The notes under the pieces are model-generated. The model had not been told where the DNA came from and ran no database searches. It worked only from the letters and a program-made list of their open reading frames with translations. A program made the position numbers and the translations under genes. From Cupriavidus basilensis (lineage in GTDB: Bacteria; Pseudomonadota; Gammaproteobacteria; Burkholderiales; Burkholderiaceae), in contig NZ_CP010536.1 in the NCBI RefSeq assembly GCF_000832305.1, positions 2,728,001 through 2,792,000 on the forward strand: 64,000 bases of DNA. The letters are read 5' to 3'. Shown here in pieces: positions 9,529-17,246 of this stretch; position 1 is the stretch's first letter, and each line of letters opens with the position of its first letter.

Positions 9529-9586
9529 GGCAGTTCTCCGGGGTATTCAGTGGATTGCGAATTCGGCTTGGGGCGTGGCCCGCGGC

Positions 9587-9844
9587 TTAGTAGATGTTGT
9601 TGGTGGCGTTCTGGGTCGACGTCACGTGGGACTTGATGTCGGCCACGAAGGCGGCGTTGTTGCCGTTCATGTTCACGACGTTCTGGGTCTGGCCAATGAG
9701 CTGCGAGGCGTTGAAGGTCGAGTCGAGCTTGACCGAGCTGAAGACGGGCATGAAGGGCACGAAGCCGCCGCGCACGGCGCGCATGGCGCGGGTGTCGAGT
9801 TCTTCGGTGACCGGCAGGTCCTTGATGGCGAGGGTGGTAGTCAT
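9587..9844 (-). CDS. Double-glycine leader peptide, Asn-rich family (copy 3)
   Basis: 85 residues, ATG at 9844 with AAGGAGAACTGCC upstream; longer in-frame starts to 9952 fall in the leader region and are not needed. The leader has LPVTEELD in place of LSVTEELD and ends RAVRGG (cleavage after residue 27). The mature peptide starts FVPFMPVFSSVKLD. The protein is identical to the one encoded at 16130-16387, because both lie in the arms of the inverted repeat. It is the promoter-proximal gene of the left peptide cluster. Confidence 0.86.
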   Translation of the reverse strand: MTTTLAIKDLPVTEELDTRAMRAVRGGFVPFMPVFSSVKLDSTFNASQLIGQTQNVVNMNGNNAAFVADIKSHVTSTQNATNNIY

Positions 9845-9921
9845 GGCAGTTCTCCTTGGGAGCGATTGGGACTTTGGTTCATTTGGGTTGAGCATCTGTG
9901 CTGCGCTCGGGAGGTACAAAC

Positions 9922-9936
9922 GCATGGAGTGTGCCA
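9922..9936 (-). promoter_or_regulatory. Candidate sigma-54 (RpoN) promoter, left peptide cluster
   Basis: On the minus strand the sequence is TGGCACACTCCATGC. It keeps the GG and GC dinucleotides of the -24/-12 consensus (TGGCACR-N4-TTGC) at the right spacing, with one mismatch. It lies 77 nt upstream of the copy 3 start codon and is repeated in the right arm. No activator site was recognised. Confidence 0.45.
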
Positions 9937-10069
9937 AGGCGGGCCATGTCATCGCAGATCGCCCGCAAACGCAGGCTGGGCCTGGGGAGAGAATTTATCG
10001 GACCGGAAAAGACGTGCCAGCGGGCGGTTCGGGGTGGCCTGGATCTGATGGGTGGCGGCCAACACAACA

Positions 10070-10262
10070 GACACCATGTGTTTGCTCGCTGACGACAAAC
10101 GATCGCCCCGTGCGACGCGCGCGGCCGCTGCAATGAAGTCACGGGGGAGTTGTGCAGCGAGCGCCGCCTGGCCGTGCGCGCAATAAGATCAGCAGCGATG
10201 CGCGCACGGCGCTCGTGATGCGGCACCGCGAAAAAAGCGCGAACCTGAATGAACGATCGGCG
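10070..10262. other. Spacer between the inverted-repeat arm and the DUF4399 gene
   Basis: 193 nt with no gene I can support. It begins where the repeat homology stops and ends at the 3' end of the DUF4399 gene. I see no terminator with a U-tract. Confidence 0.4.
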
Positions 10263-10703
10263 TTACTTCACGTAGATCGTGATCTTCTTGGAGTAGATCG
10301 GCGGGTTGTGCGGAATGTGCTTGTCGTCGGCCATCAGCAGTTGCAAGGTATGTTTGCCCGGCGGCAGCTCGATCGTGGTCTCCGTCTCGCCGGCGCCGAA
10401 ATGCAGATGGTTGCGGTCGTTTGGGATTTCCTTGTCCATGGGCGGCAGATCGGTATCGATCAGCAGATGATGATGGCCGCTGTTTGGAAATTTCACGCCG
10501 CGCGGCGCGACACCCATGCCGCGCAGCCCGAACCACACCTTGATCGGCTTGCCCGCCGGCAGGACCTGGTTGTTGTTGGGAAAGCCGATGTACAGGTAGG
10601 CATGGGCGGGCGCGGGCGTGGCGTCCGCGATTGCGCTGCTCGGCATGCCACCGATCAGAAGCAGGCTGGCGGCGAGCGCAGCAGCCGGAATGAGCTTACG
10701 CAT
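10263..10703 (-). CDS. DUF4399 secreted protein
   Basis: 146 residues from ATG at 10703. A signal peptide (RKLIPAAALAASLLLIGG... ADATPAPA) precedes a single DUF4399 domain with the conserved core HHHLLIDTDLPPMDKEIP and NDRNHLHFGAGETE, ending in a strand motif (PPIYSKKITIYV). The function of this domain is unknown; the His-rich core could bind metal (inference). It lies 44 nt downstream of a paralogue and both sit inside the inverted repeat, so a role with the peptides or the kinase is suggested by place only. Confidence 0.8.
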   Translation of the reverse strand: MRKLIPAAALAASLLLIGGMPSSAIADATPAPAHAYLYIGFPNNNQVLPAGKPIKVWFGLRGMGVAPRGVKFPNSGHHHLLIDTDLPPMDKEIPNDRNHLHFGAGETETTIELPPGKHTLQLLMADDKHIPHNPPIYSKKITIYVK

Positions 10704-10747
10704 GGACTGTCTCCCGTATCGTGCCGCCGGCAAGGCGGCCCGGGGCC

Positions 10748-11173
10748 TTATCGAACGGTGATGGTGATCTTCCTGGAGTAGATCGGCGGATCGTGGGGCT
10801 TGTGATCCTTGTCGCCGAGCAGCAACTGCAAGGTGTGCTTGCCCGGCGGCAACTCGATCCGCGCCTCGGTCTCGCCAGCGCCGAAGTGCAGGTGGTTCCG
10901 GTCATTCGGAATCTCCTTGTCCATGGGCGGCAGGTCCGTGTCGATCAACAGGTGGTGGTGGCCGACGTTGGCCATGTCGACGCCCTTGGGGGCGATCCCC
11001 ATATTGCGCAGGCCCATGCGCACCCAGAATTTGCCGCCATCGATCACGGCGCCGTCGGGCGGCCAGATGATGTAGACCTCGGCATTGGGTGGGGATGTCG
11101 TGGACAACGAGATCGAAGGCAACGGAGCCAGCAGCGACGCTGCCAATGTGCCTAGCACGGTTCGTCTGTGCAT
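10748..11173 (-). CDS. DUF4399 secreted protein, paralogue
   Basis: 141 residues from ATG at 11173. The N-terminus MHRRTVLGTLAASLLAPLPS looks like a short signal peptide with an RR pair, so Tat export is possible. The rest is DUF4399 and shares long identical stretches with its neighbour (HHHLLIDTDLPP, MDKEIPNDRNHLHFGAGE), so the two genes are a tandem duplication that diverged mainly at the N-terminal strand region. Probably co-transcribed with the downstream copy. Function unknown. Confidence 0.8.
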   Translation of the reverse strand: MHRRTVLGTLAASLLAPLPSISLSTTSPPNAEVYIIWPPDGAVIDGGKFWVRMGLRNMGIAPKGVDMANVGHHHLLIDTDLPPMDKEIPNDRNHLHFGAGETEARIELPPGKHTLQLLLGDKDHKPHDPPIYSRKITITVR

Positions 11174-11595
11174 ACGTTAGCCCTCCCGAACAGCTTGTCT
11201 CGAAACGCGGTGAATTCTTGCTATTGGTACTCGGCTTTTGGCCGATTCGTTGATTGGCTTCAGGCCGGCGCGCTGCATTTCGTCATCCAATTTCGTCATT
11301 CAGCTTAGAACGGAAAACGGCAAAAAGATACTTGGCGAGACCCTGCGCCGCGTAGGCGCCGCGCGGCTGTGAGCTTGCTACGCCACCCGGTGTTGCGAAG
11401 CACCTCCGGATTCACAATCGCTGTGCTATGGTTGATTGAGCCAGCCCAGTGCCGCTAGCGCTGCATCCTGTGAGCGCAAAGGACAAGGCGGGCCGGCCAG
11501 GTGATGGCCGGGCATCATCGCTCTCGCGTGCCGCGTCACGCCGTTGGCACGTGGACCGCCGATGCACTTCGGCGCCGTACGAACAAGGCCTGCAT
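11174..11595. other. Divergent intergenic region
   Basis: 422 nt between the DUF4399 pair (minus) and the caspase/FGE gene (plus); it should carry both promoters. A short direct repeat, TTTCGTCAT, occurs near 11278-11300. A reading frame open from 11449 into the next gene lacks a convincing start. No RNA gene recognised. Confidence 0.4.
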
Positions 11596-13596
11596 ATGTG
11601 GCGAAAATTCCTTGTCGTGTGCCTGCTCGGGTTGGCTGCGGCCGTGCGCGCCGAAGCCGGCATCGACACGCCAACCCTCCCCCTCCCCCTCCAAGCAACA
11701 AAGCACCCGGCCGCCGCCCCCGCGAGCGCTCCGGGCAGGCGCCTCGCCCTGGTCATCGGCAACGGCGCCTATGTGGACGAGCCACTGCCCAACGCCGCCA
11801 ATGACGCCCGGGCAATGCGCCGCACCTTGGCCGCGCTCGGCTTCGACGTCACGCTCCGCGAGAACCTGGACCGGGAAGGCATGGCGCGCGCGCTTGCCGA
11901 ATTCCAGCAGCGCCTGCAGGCGGGCGGCACGGGGTTGTTCTATTTCGCGGGGCACGGCATCGAGGTCGCGGACACCCCGGTGATGATTCCCGTCGATGCC
12001 GGCAGCCGTGCACCTGGCCGCTTGCTCACCGCGGGCACCGCGCTTGACGCCGTACTGGCCAGCATGTCGGCGCCAAGGCCGGACATGCTTAACGTGGTAA
12101 TCCTCGATAGCTGCCTGGACAACCCCTATCGCGGCAGTGCCGTCAAGCCACCCTCCGCCCCCGCCAACACGCTGATCGCCTATGCCACGGCCCCCGGCGC
12201 CGTGGCGGCCGAGGGGGCGCGGCACGGTGCGTTCACCGCCGCCTTACTGCGTACGATGCGCATGCCCGGCCTTGATGCCGAGGCCGCCCTGCTCCGGGCT
12301 GGTGAAATCGTGAGCCAGAATACCGGGCGGCGGCAGCAACCGTGGATATCATCGTCTTTACCCGCCCCGCTCCGGTTCGCGGCAAACACTGCGGCCTCCA
12401 GCGAAAAGGACAACGACAACGCAGCCTTCACGCCCGCACGAAGTCAAGCCGATCCGCCGATCCTTGCGCAGCATCGCGGCATCCTTCCCAAGGACAGCGA
12501 CGAGCAGTACGAGCTCAGCTTCTGGGACTCCATCAAGAACAGCAATTTCGCAAGTGACTACGAGGCCTACCTTAAGGCCTATCCGAACGGCCGCTTCGCG
12601 CCGCTGGCGCGCGCCAGGATCGAGCGGCTGCGCGCGGCCGGGCCGCAGGCCGGGGCGCCTGCGGAGCGTGCTCGCACGCCAGGCGCCTCAGCCGGGCAAG
12701 CCACCGCGCAAGGCGCCGTCACGCCGCCGCCCGCGCGCGCGCAGTCCGGCAAGGTGCAGGCGCCGCCCGCCGCGCCGTCACCAACCGCGCCTGCCGCATC
12801 CGCGCCGCCCGCCCCGACCGCGAGCGTACCCACCACGCAACGAACTGCCGCGGCCGGCGCCGTGATAGTCGAGATCAAGCCAGTCGAGGTCAAGGACTGC
12901 CCGGGCTGTCCCGTGCTGCACAGCCTGCCGGCGGGCAGCTTCATCATGGGCAGCAACGGCGGTGACCCGACCGAGAAGCCGCCGCATCACGTCACCATCG
13001 GCCAGCCCTTCGCGATCGGCAAGTACGAAGTCACGGTGGAACAATGGGGGGCCTGCGCTGATGCGGGGGCATGCCAGCGCATCGCCACCGTCGCCAACGC
13101 GCCGAGGAACGCCCCCGTGCGCGATGTGAGCTGGGACGATGCCCAGCAGTACGTCGCCTGGCTGAGCAAGGTCAGCGGCAAGCACTACCGCCTGCCAACC
13201 GAAGCCGAGTGGGAGTACGCCGCCCGGGGCGGCACCGCGACACTCTACTGGTGGGGCGACCAGATGCGCAAAGGCACGGCCAACTGCAAGGACTGCGGCG
13301 AACCGTGGAATGCCGACGCGCCCGCCAACGTCGGCTCCTTTGCCGCCAATGGCTACGGCCTCCACGACATGAACGGCAGCGTGTGGGAATGGGTCGCCGA
13401 CTGCTGGCACATCTCCTACAAGAACGCGCCTGCCGACGGACGCGCCTGGGACGAGCCCGGCTGCGGCGTGCGCGTGATCCGTGGCGGCTCATGGCGTGAA
13501 GGCGCGAGCTACATGCTCTCCTCCACCCGCTTCAAGTACAGCGCGAGCGTACGCCAGTCGCAAAACGGCTTTCGCGTCGTGCGGGACCTGAAGTAG
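11596..13596 (+). CDS. Secreted caspase-like protease fused to an FGE-sulfatase (SUMF1) domain
   Basis: 666 residues from ATG at 11596, chosen because it opens a signal peptide (MWRKFLVVCLLGLAAAVRA) and has AAGG upstream; in-frame codons back to 11449 do not fit. The caspase domain (about 48-250) keeps the catalytic dyad: His120 in YFAGHG and Cys173 in ILDSCLDNPY. A short helical repeat (about 300-350) and a Pro/Ala-rich linker (about 355-430) lead to an FGE-sulfatase domain (about 440-664) with LPTEAEWEYAARGG, DMNGSVWEW and GGSWREG. Such domains often act as binding or oxidising modules; an active formylglycine activity is not shown. The protein should be periplasmic and might process exported peptides or proteins (inference). 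It converges on the kinase gene with an 18-nt gap. Confidence 0.88.
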   Translation: MWRKFLVVCLLGLAAAVRAEAGIDTPTLPLPLQATKHPAAAPASAPGRRLALVIGNGAYVDEPLPNAANDARAMRRTLAALGFDVTLRENLDREGMARALAEFQQRLQAGGTGLFYFAGHGIEVADTPVMIPVDAGSRAPGRLLTAGTALDAVLASMSAPRPDMLNVVILDSCLDNPYRGSAVKPPSAPANTLIAYATAPGAVAAEGARHGAFTAALLRTMRMPGLDAEAALLRAGEIVSQNTGRRQQPWISSSLPAPLRFAANTAASSEKDNDNAAFTPARSQADPPILAQHRGILPKDSDEQYELSFWDSIKNSNFASDYEAYLKAYPNGRFAPLARARIERLRAAGPQAGAPAERARTPGASAGQATAQGAVTPPPARAQSGKVQAPPAAPSPTAPAASAPPAPTASVPTTQRTAAAGAVIVEIKPVEVKDCPGCPVLHSLPAGSFIMGSNGGDPTEKPPHHVTIGQPFAIGKYEVTVEQWGACADAGACQRIATVANAPRNAPVRDVSWDDAQQYVAWLSKVSGKHYRLPTEAEWEYAARGGTATLYWWGDQMRKGTANCKDCGEPWNADAPANVGSFAANGYGLHDMNGSVWEWVADCWHISYKNAPADGRAWDEPGCGVRVIRGGSWREGASYMLSSTRFKYSASVRQSQNGFRVVRDLK

Positions 13597-13614
13597 CCGC
13601 TGCGCCTTGCCTGG

Positions 13615-15696
13615 CTAGCGCGGGTTGGTGGATATCTGCACCATGTCGGCACCGATGTGGCTTTCTCCGTGCTTCGCCGCCATCGGGCCCAGCTGCCTGT
13701 CGAGCGCGCGCAGGTAGTCCTGCCTGGACTCCGACTCGGGGCGCAACGCGTCGAACAGGGCCGCAGGCGTAGTGATCAGCACGATCAGCTCCGTGCCGAA
13801 CGGCTTCGAGATCACCCAGTCCCCGAGGCTGCCCACGGCAGCGGTGTAGCTGGCGGGTGCCTGGTTGGCCTTGGCGCGCTGGCTTGGCACCATATGCACG
13901 ACCTTGCCATCGGCCATGTAGTAGTCGACGTAGACATAGGTGTCGTAAGGCGGCGTGGTGATATCCACGATCAGTGGCGTTCCCTCCGTGAGTTGCGCGC
14001 CGGGCGCCCGGGTGCGGATCGTGGTCAGCGCGGTTGCGCTGCGGCGCCCCGACCAGTAAGGCGAGATCAGCTTGACCACGTCGCACTTGTCATCACCCAG
14101 CGCCTGCACGTCCAGGTTCAGCGTCTGCACGCCGGGCACCGCGCTCAGCTCCTCTTTCAGGCGCTTGATGCCAAAGCGCTCCGCCACGTAGCCACGCACC
14201 TGAAGTGCGTGGTCCTGCCCGGTGGCCGACAGCAGCGAGCAAGGCGCGCGTGCCAGCACCGGCGTCACGGCCTGCATGGAGAGCGCGCGCTCGCGCCGGG
14301 CTTCCTCGCTCGGTTGCGCCGACGGCGGCGCCCCCGGCGTGGCGGATGGCGTCACTGCGGCTTGGGGGGGGGCCGATACCACCGCGCTTGACGCGGATTG
14401 CGCCGCAGGCTGCTGCCCCTCCTGCGTGGTGCGCGCGCGCCACACGTAGTAACCCAGCCCGCCGGCCAGCAGCACGCCGGCCACGGACGCGGCGCCCAGC
14501 TTGGCCATTGGCATGCCACCGTGGCGCTCGGTGCCCATGTCGGCCAGGAAACGCGCCACGGTAGGCGTGCGTGTCGCGCGATCGAAAGACAGCGCCGCGC
14601 GCAGTGCGCGCCACTGCCCGCGGCTGAGCACCTTGGGGCGCTGTGGCTTGAGGCCGGCGCCGCGCGCCTGGTTGGCCGACAGCCGCTCATAGGGGTGCCT
14701 TCCAGTCAGCAGTTCATAGGTCACGCAGGCCAGCGCGTAGATGTCGTCGCGCGGATCCGGCTCGCGATGCTCGAACATCTCGGGGCTGGCATAGGCGGGG
14801 GTCATGCCGCCGAGCGTGCCGGGGTCGAACACGGTCGGGTCCGCGTCGTCCGCCGGTTGCTGGAAAACGCGCGCGATGCCGAAATCGATCACCTTCACTT
14901 CGCCGCTATCGGTGAGGAAGACATTGGCGGGCTTGAAGTCGCAGTGGACAAAGCCGCGCTCGTGCGCATAGGACAAGGCCCGGCCCATGCCGGTGATGAT
15001 CGGCAGCGCCTTGGCGTAAGGCATGCCGGCGAAGTCTGGCGCGCGCAAGACACGATTGAGCGACTTGCCCGACAGGTACTCCATGGTCAGGTAAACCACC
15101 GAGCCATCGCGGTCGAAGTCATAGACCGTCACGATGTTGCGGTGCGCCAGCGTCTGCGCCTTGCGCGCCTCGCGCTGCAGCGCGATCAGCGATTTCGGAT
15201 GACCGCGGAACTGCACATTGAGGACCTTGATGGCGATGTACGGCTTGCGGTCCGAGGCCTCGAGCTTGCGCAGGTCGAGCGCCTTGTAGACCGTCCCCAT
15301 GCCGCCCACGCCCAGGCACTCCTCCAGCACGAAGCGGCCATTCAAGGTATCGCCCACCCCTTTGGTCTGCTCCGCCCCGCCAATCGCCTGATCGCTCGCG
15401 GGCGCTTGCGATGGCAAGGAAGGCGCGGACGCCATGCCGGCGCGGCCAGTCTGCACGCGGGTTTCCTCGCCGCCATCCTCGAACTGGGTTGCCCCGCGGC
15501 GCTCGATGCGCCGCAACACCTCTTCATAAACGCCAGGCGGCAGCGGGAAGCGGGTGTTCTCCTCGCTGAGCATGTCCGCTAGCTGCGTGGCGCTTGCCTG
15601 GTCCACGGCCAAGGTGCTGTCGATGCGGGCCAACAGTTCGTCGTGCGACAGACCACCGCTTTGGAAGGTACGTATCAGGTCTGGAATGCTAGGCAT
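13615..15696 (-). CDS. Transmembrane Ser/Thr protein kinase with DUF4384-like periplasmic part
   Basis: 693 residues from ATG at 15696 (MPSIPDLIRTF). The Hanks-type kinase domain (about 120-385) has the G-loop GVGGMG, Lys157 in YIAIKVL, the catalytic motif HCDFKPAN (Asp253), DFG at 271-273 and ASPEM. The usual Arg of HRD is Cys, so it is a non-RD kinase. A membrane helix (about 399-419) precedes a Pro/Ala/Ser linker and a C-terminal domain of the DUF4384 type, expected in the periplasm. It probably senses an envelope signal and phosphorylates Thr residues read by the double-FHA protein at 4431-7028 (inference from gene context). It lies between the inverted-repeat arms. Confidence 0.88.
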   Translation of the reverse strand: MPSIPDLIRTFQSGGLSHDELLARIDSTLAVDQASATQLADMLSEENTRFPLPPGVYEEVLRRIERRGATQFEDGGEETRVQTGRAGMASAPSLPSQAPASDQAIGGAEQTKGVGDTLNGRFVLEECLGVGGMGTVYKALDLRKLEASDRKPYIAIKVLNVQFRGHPKSLIALQREARKAQTLAHRNIVTVYDFDRDGSVVYLTMEYLSGKSLNRVLRAPDFAGMPYAKALPIITGMGRALSYAHERGFVHCDFKPANVFLTDSGEVKVIDFGIARVFQQPADDADPTVFDPGTLGGMTPAYASPEMFEHREPDPRDDIYALACVTYELLTGRHPYERLSANQARGAGLKPQRPKVLSRGQWRALRAALSFDRATRTPTVARFLADMGTERHGGMPMAKLGAASVAGVLLAGGLGYYVWRARTTQEGQQPAAQSASSAVVSAPPQAAVTPSATPGAPPSAQPSEEARRERALSMQAVTPVLARAPCSLLSATGQDHALQVRGYVAERFGIKRLKEELSAVPGVQTLNLDVQALGDDKCDVVKLISPYWSGRRSATALTTIRTRAPGAQLTEGTPLIVDITTPPYDTYVYVDYYMADGKVVHMVPSQRAKANQAPASYTAAVGSLGDWVISKPFGTELIVLITTPAALFDALRPESESRQDYLRALDRQLGPMAAKHGESHIGADMVQISTNPR

Positions 15697-15904
15697 CGAT
15701 GCAGCCACGACGTGATTGCGCGAAGTTGCGCATTGAGCGCCCACTCGCCCGTCTACAGCGAGTACCTGCCCACGATGGATACTAGTGCGCACTCACGCCA
15801 ATCGCAAACCCCTCGTGCTTTGCATCAACGCCGGCAAGCCACGCCAGCGGCACGATGGCGCCGCAAGAGCCACTACCTGTCGCACATGCGCGAACACCCT
15901 GTGT
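15697..15904. other. Spacer between kinase gene and right inverted-repeat arm
   Basis: 208 nt that should hold the kinase promoter (minus strand). No gene or clear promoter hexamers seen; repeat homology begins at 15905. Confidence 0.4.
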
Positions 15905-16037
15905 TGTTGTGTTGGCCGCCACCCATCAGATCCAGGCCACCCCGAACCGCCCGCTGGCACGTCTTTTCCGGTCCGATAAATTCTCTCCCCAGGCCCAGCC
16001 TGCGTTTGCGGGCAATCTGCGATGACATGGCCCGCCT

Positions 16038-16052
16038 TGGCACACTCCATGC
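16038..16052 (+). promoter_or_regulatory. Candidate sigma-54 (RpoN) promoter, right peptide cluster
   Basis: TGGCACACTCCATGC, the same element as in the left arm, with GG at 16039-16040 and GC at 16051-16052. Transcription would start near 16064, about 66 nt before the copy 4 start codon. Confidence 0.45.
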
Positions 16053-16129
16053 GTTTGTACCTCCCGAGCGCAGCACAGATGCTCAACCCAAATGAACCAA
16101 AGTCCCAATCGCTCCCAAGGAGAACTGCC

Positions 16130-16387
16130 ATGACTACCACCCTCGCCATCAAGGACCTGCCGGTCACCGAAGAACTCGACACCCGCGCCATGCGCGCCGT
16201 GCGCGGCGGCTTCGTGCCCTTCATGCCCGTCTTCAGCTCGGTCAAGCTCGACTCGACCTTCAACGCCTCGCAGCTCATTGGCCAGACCCAGAACGTCGTG
16301 AACATGAACGGCAACAACGCCGCCTTCGTGGCCGACATCAAGTCCCACGTGACGTCGACCCAGAACGCCACCAACAACATCTACTAA
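16130..16387 (+). CDS. Double-glycine leader peptide, Asn-rich family (copy 4)
   Basis: 85 residues, protein identical to copy 3 at 9587-9844. Leader of 27 residues ending RAMRAVRGG; mature peptide of 58 residues starting FVPFMPVFSSVKLD and ending NATNNIY, no Cys. ATG at 16130 follows AAGGAGAACTGCC. First gene of the right peptide cluster; copy 5 follows after 58 nt. Confidence 0.86.
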   Translation: MTTTLAIKDLPVTEELDTRAMRAVRGGFVPFMPVFSSVKLDSTFNASQLIGQTQNVVNMNGNNAAFVADIKSHVTSTQNATNNIY

Positions 16388-16445
16388 GCCGCGGGCCACG
16401 CCCCAAGCCGAATTCGCAATCCACTGAATACCCCGGAGAACTGCC

Positions 16446-16703
16446 ATGACTACCACCCTCGCCATCAAGGACCTGTCCGTCACCGAAGAACTCGACACCC
16501 GCGCCATGCGCGCCGTGCGCGGCGGCTTCGTGCCCTTCATGCCTGTCTTCAGCCTGACCAAGATCGACTCGACCTTCAATGCTTCGCAGCTGATCGGCCA
16601 GACCCAGAACGTCGTGAACATGAACGGCAACAACACGGCCTTTGCCGCCGACATCAAGTCCCACGTGACGTCGACCCAGAACGCCACCAACAACATTTAT
16701 TGA
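16446..16703 (+). CDS. Double-glycine leader peptide, Asn-rich family (copy 5)
   Basis: 85 residues; leader as in copy 2 (LSVTEELD ... RAVRGG) and a 58-residue mature peptide differing from copy 2 by one residue (FAADIK). It ends in a TTTATTGA context, unlike the CTACTAA of the other copies, so its last codons mark the outer edge of the repeat. A GC-rich hairpin at 16723-16741 without a U-tract follows, which may only attenuate transcription into the next leader peptide gene. Confidence 0.86.
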   Translation: MTTTLAIKDLSVTEELDTRAMRAVRGGFVPFMPVFSLTKIDSTFNASQLIGQTQNVVNMNGNNTAFAADIKSHVTSTQNATNNIY

Positions 16704-16722
16704 ATGGTCCCGGCACCGGCAA

Positions 16723-16741
16723 GAGGCGGCCCCGCCGCCTC
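16723..16741 (+). promoter_or_regulatory. GC-rich hairpin between peptide genes
   Basis: GAGGCGGC (16723-16730) pairs with GCCGCCTC (16734-16741) around a 3-nt loop. No T-run follows, so it is more likely an attenuator or RNA-stability element than a full terminator. Confidence 0.4.
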
Positions 16742-16803
16742 CGCTGCCAGCCAGTACCCGCCATTTCCAGCAATCAAGTCAAGTGAAGTCTAGGAGAACC
16801 ATC

Positions 16804-17067
16804 ATGTCATCCATCATCGTGCGCGACCTCGCCCTGACCCAAGACCTCGACAGCAAGTCCCTGGCCGCGGTGCGCGGCGGCAATTCCTGGTTGCAAGGAC
16901 TGGGCCCGGTGGCCAACGTCAATGTCAACGTCAACCAGAACATCGCCCAGTTGCAGAGCATCAACGTGAACACGCTCAACAACGTCGGCGTGATCGGCTC
17001 CGGCTTCGGCCCGCTGAGCATCGACGTCAACCCGTCGCAGTGGGCCGCTACCCACGCCGCGGTCTGA
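16804..17067 (+). CDS. Double-glycine leader peptide with different, Asn/Val-rich mature part
   Basis: 87 residues from ATG at 16804, with AGGAGAACC upstream. The leader MSSIIVRDLALTQDLD plus SKSLAAVRGG matches the pattern of the Asn-rich family (I/V-x-K/R-D-L, L-D, A-V-R-G-G), with cleavage after residue 26. The 61-residue mature part is unrelated in detail: alternating NVNVNVNQN, further Asn-Val and Gln repeats, then GSGFGPL, and no Cys. Alternating Asn/Val strands suggest a beta-rich or amyloid-prone peptide (inference). Lies 100 nt after copy 5. Confidence 0.8.
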   Translation: MSSIIVRDLALTQDLDSKSLAAVRGGNSWLQGLGPVANVNVNVNQNIAQLQSINVNTLNNVGVIGSGFGPLSIDVNPSQWAATHAAV

Positions 17068-17246
17068 GCGAGATGCGCCCCGCTCCGTGGAAACCCAAGG
17101 GTTTCCACGGCTGTTGCGCACGAACTGGCACCGCCCCGGAGGTAAAACCCGTGGCCTATACTGATCTGGCCGGGCCTGCCGCATCGCGCGCACCCACCCG
17201 GCGAACCCCGGCCGAGCCGGCCTTCGCCACCCTGCAGGAGGAAGTC

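Larger units (their letters stand above)
9278..10069. repeat. Left arm of 792-bp inverted repeat
   Basis: Bases 9278-10069 match the reverse complement of 15905-16696 with about four mismatches by eye (the coordinates of matching bases always sum to 25974). The arm holds copy 3, most of copy 2 and the whole upstream region of copy 3, including the sigma-54-like element. The inner boundary is sharp at base 10069. Confidence 0.93.
15905..16696. repeat. Right arm of 792-bp inverted repeat
   Basis: Matches the reverse complement of 9278-10069. It carries the peptide promoter region, copy 4 (identical protein to copy 3) and nearly all of copy 5. Differences by eye: one base near 16015 and three in copy 5. 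Past 16696 the two arms diverge completely, within the last codons of copy 5. Confidence 0.93.

Noticed and set aside
8952..9844. CRISPR array or transposon ends
   Set aside because: The 316-bp repeats are whole genes with spacers, not short direct repeats with unique spacers; no cas gene or transposase is present.
15970..15985. Second sigma-54-like element (TGGCACGTCTTTTCC on the coding strand, near the inner end of the arm)
   Set aside because: It lacks the essential GC of the -12 element.
9278..16696. Insertion sequence or composite transposon bounded by the inverted repeat
   Set aside because: The arms encode leader peptides and no transposase or recombinase; no target-site duplication was visible at the outer edges.
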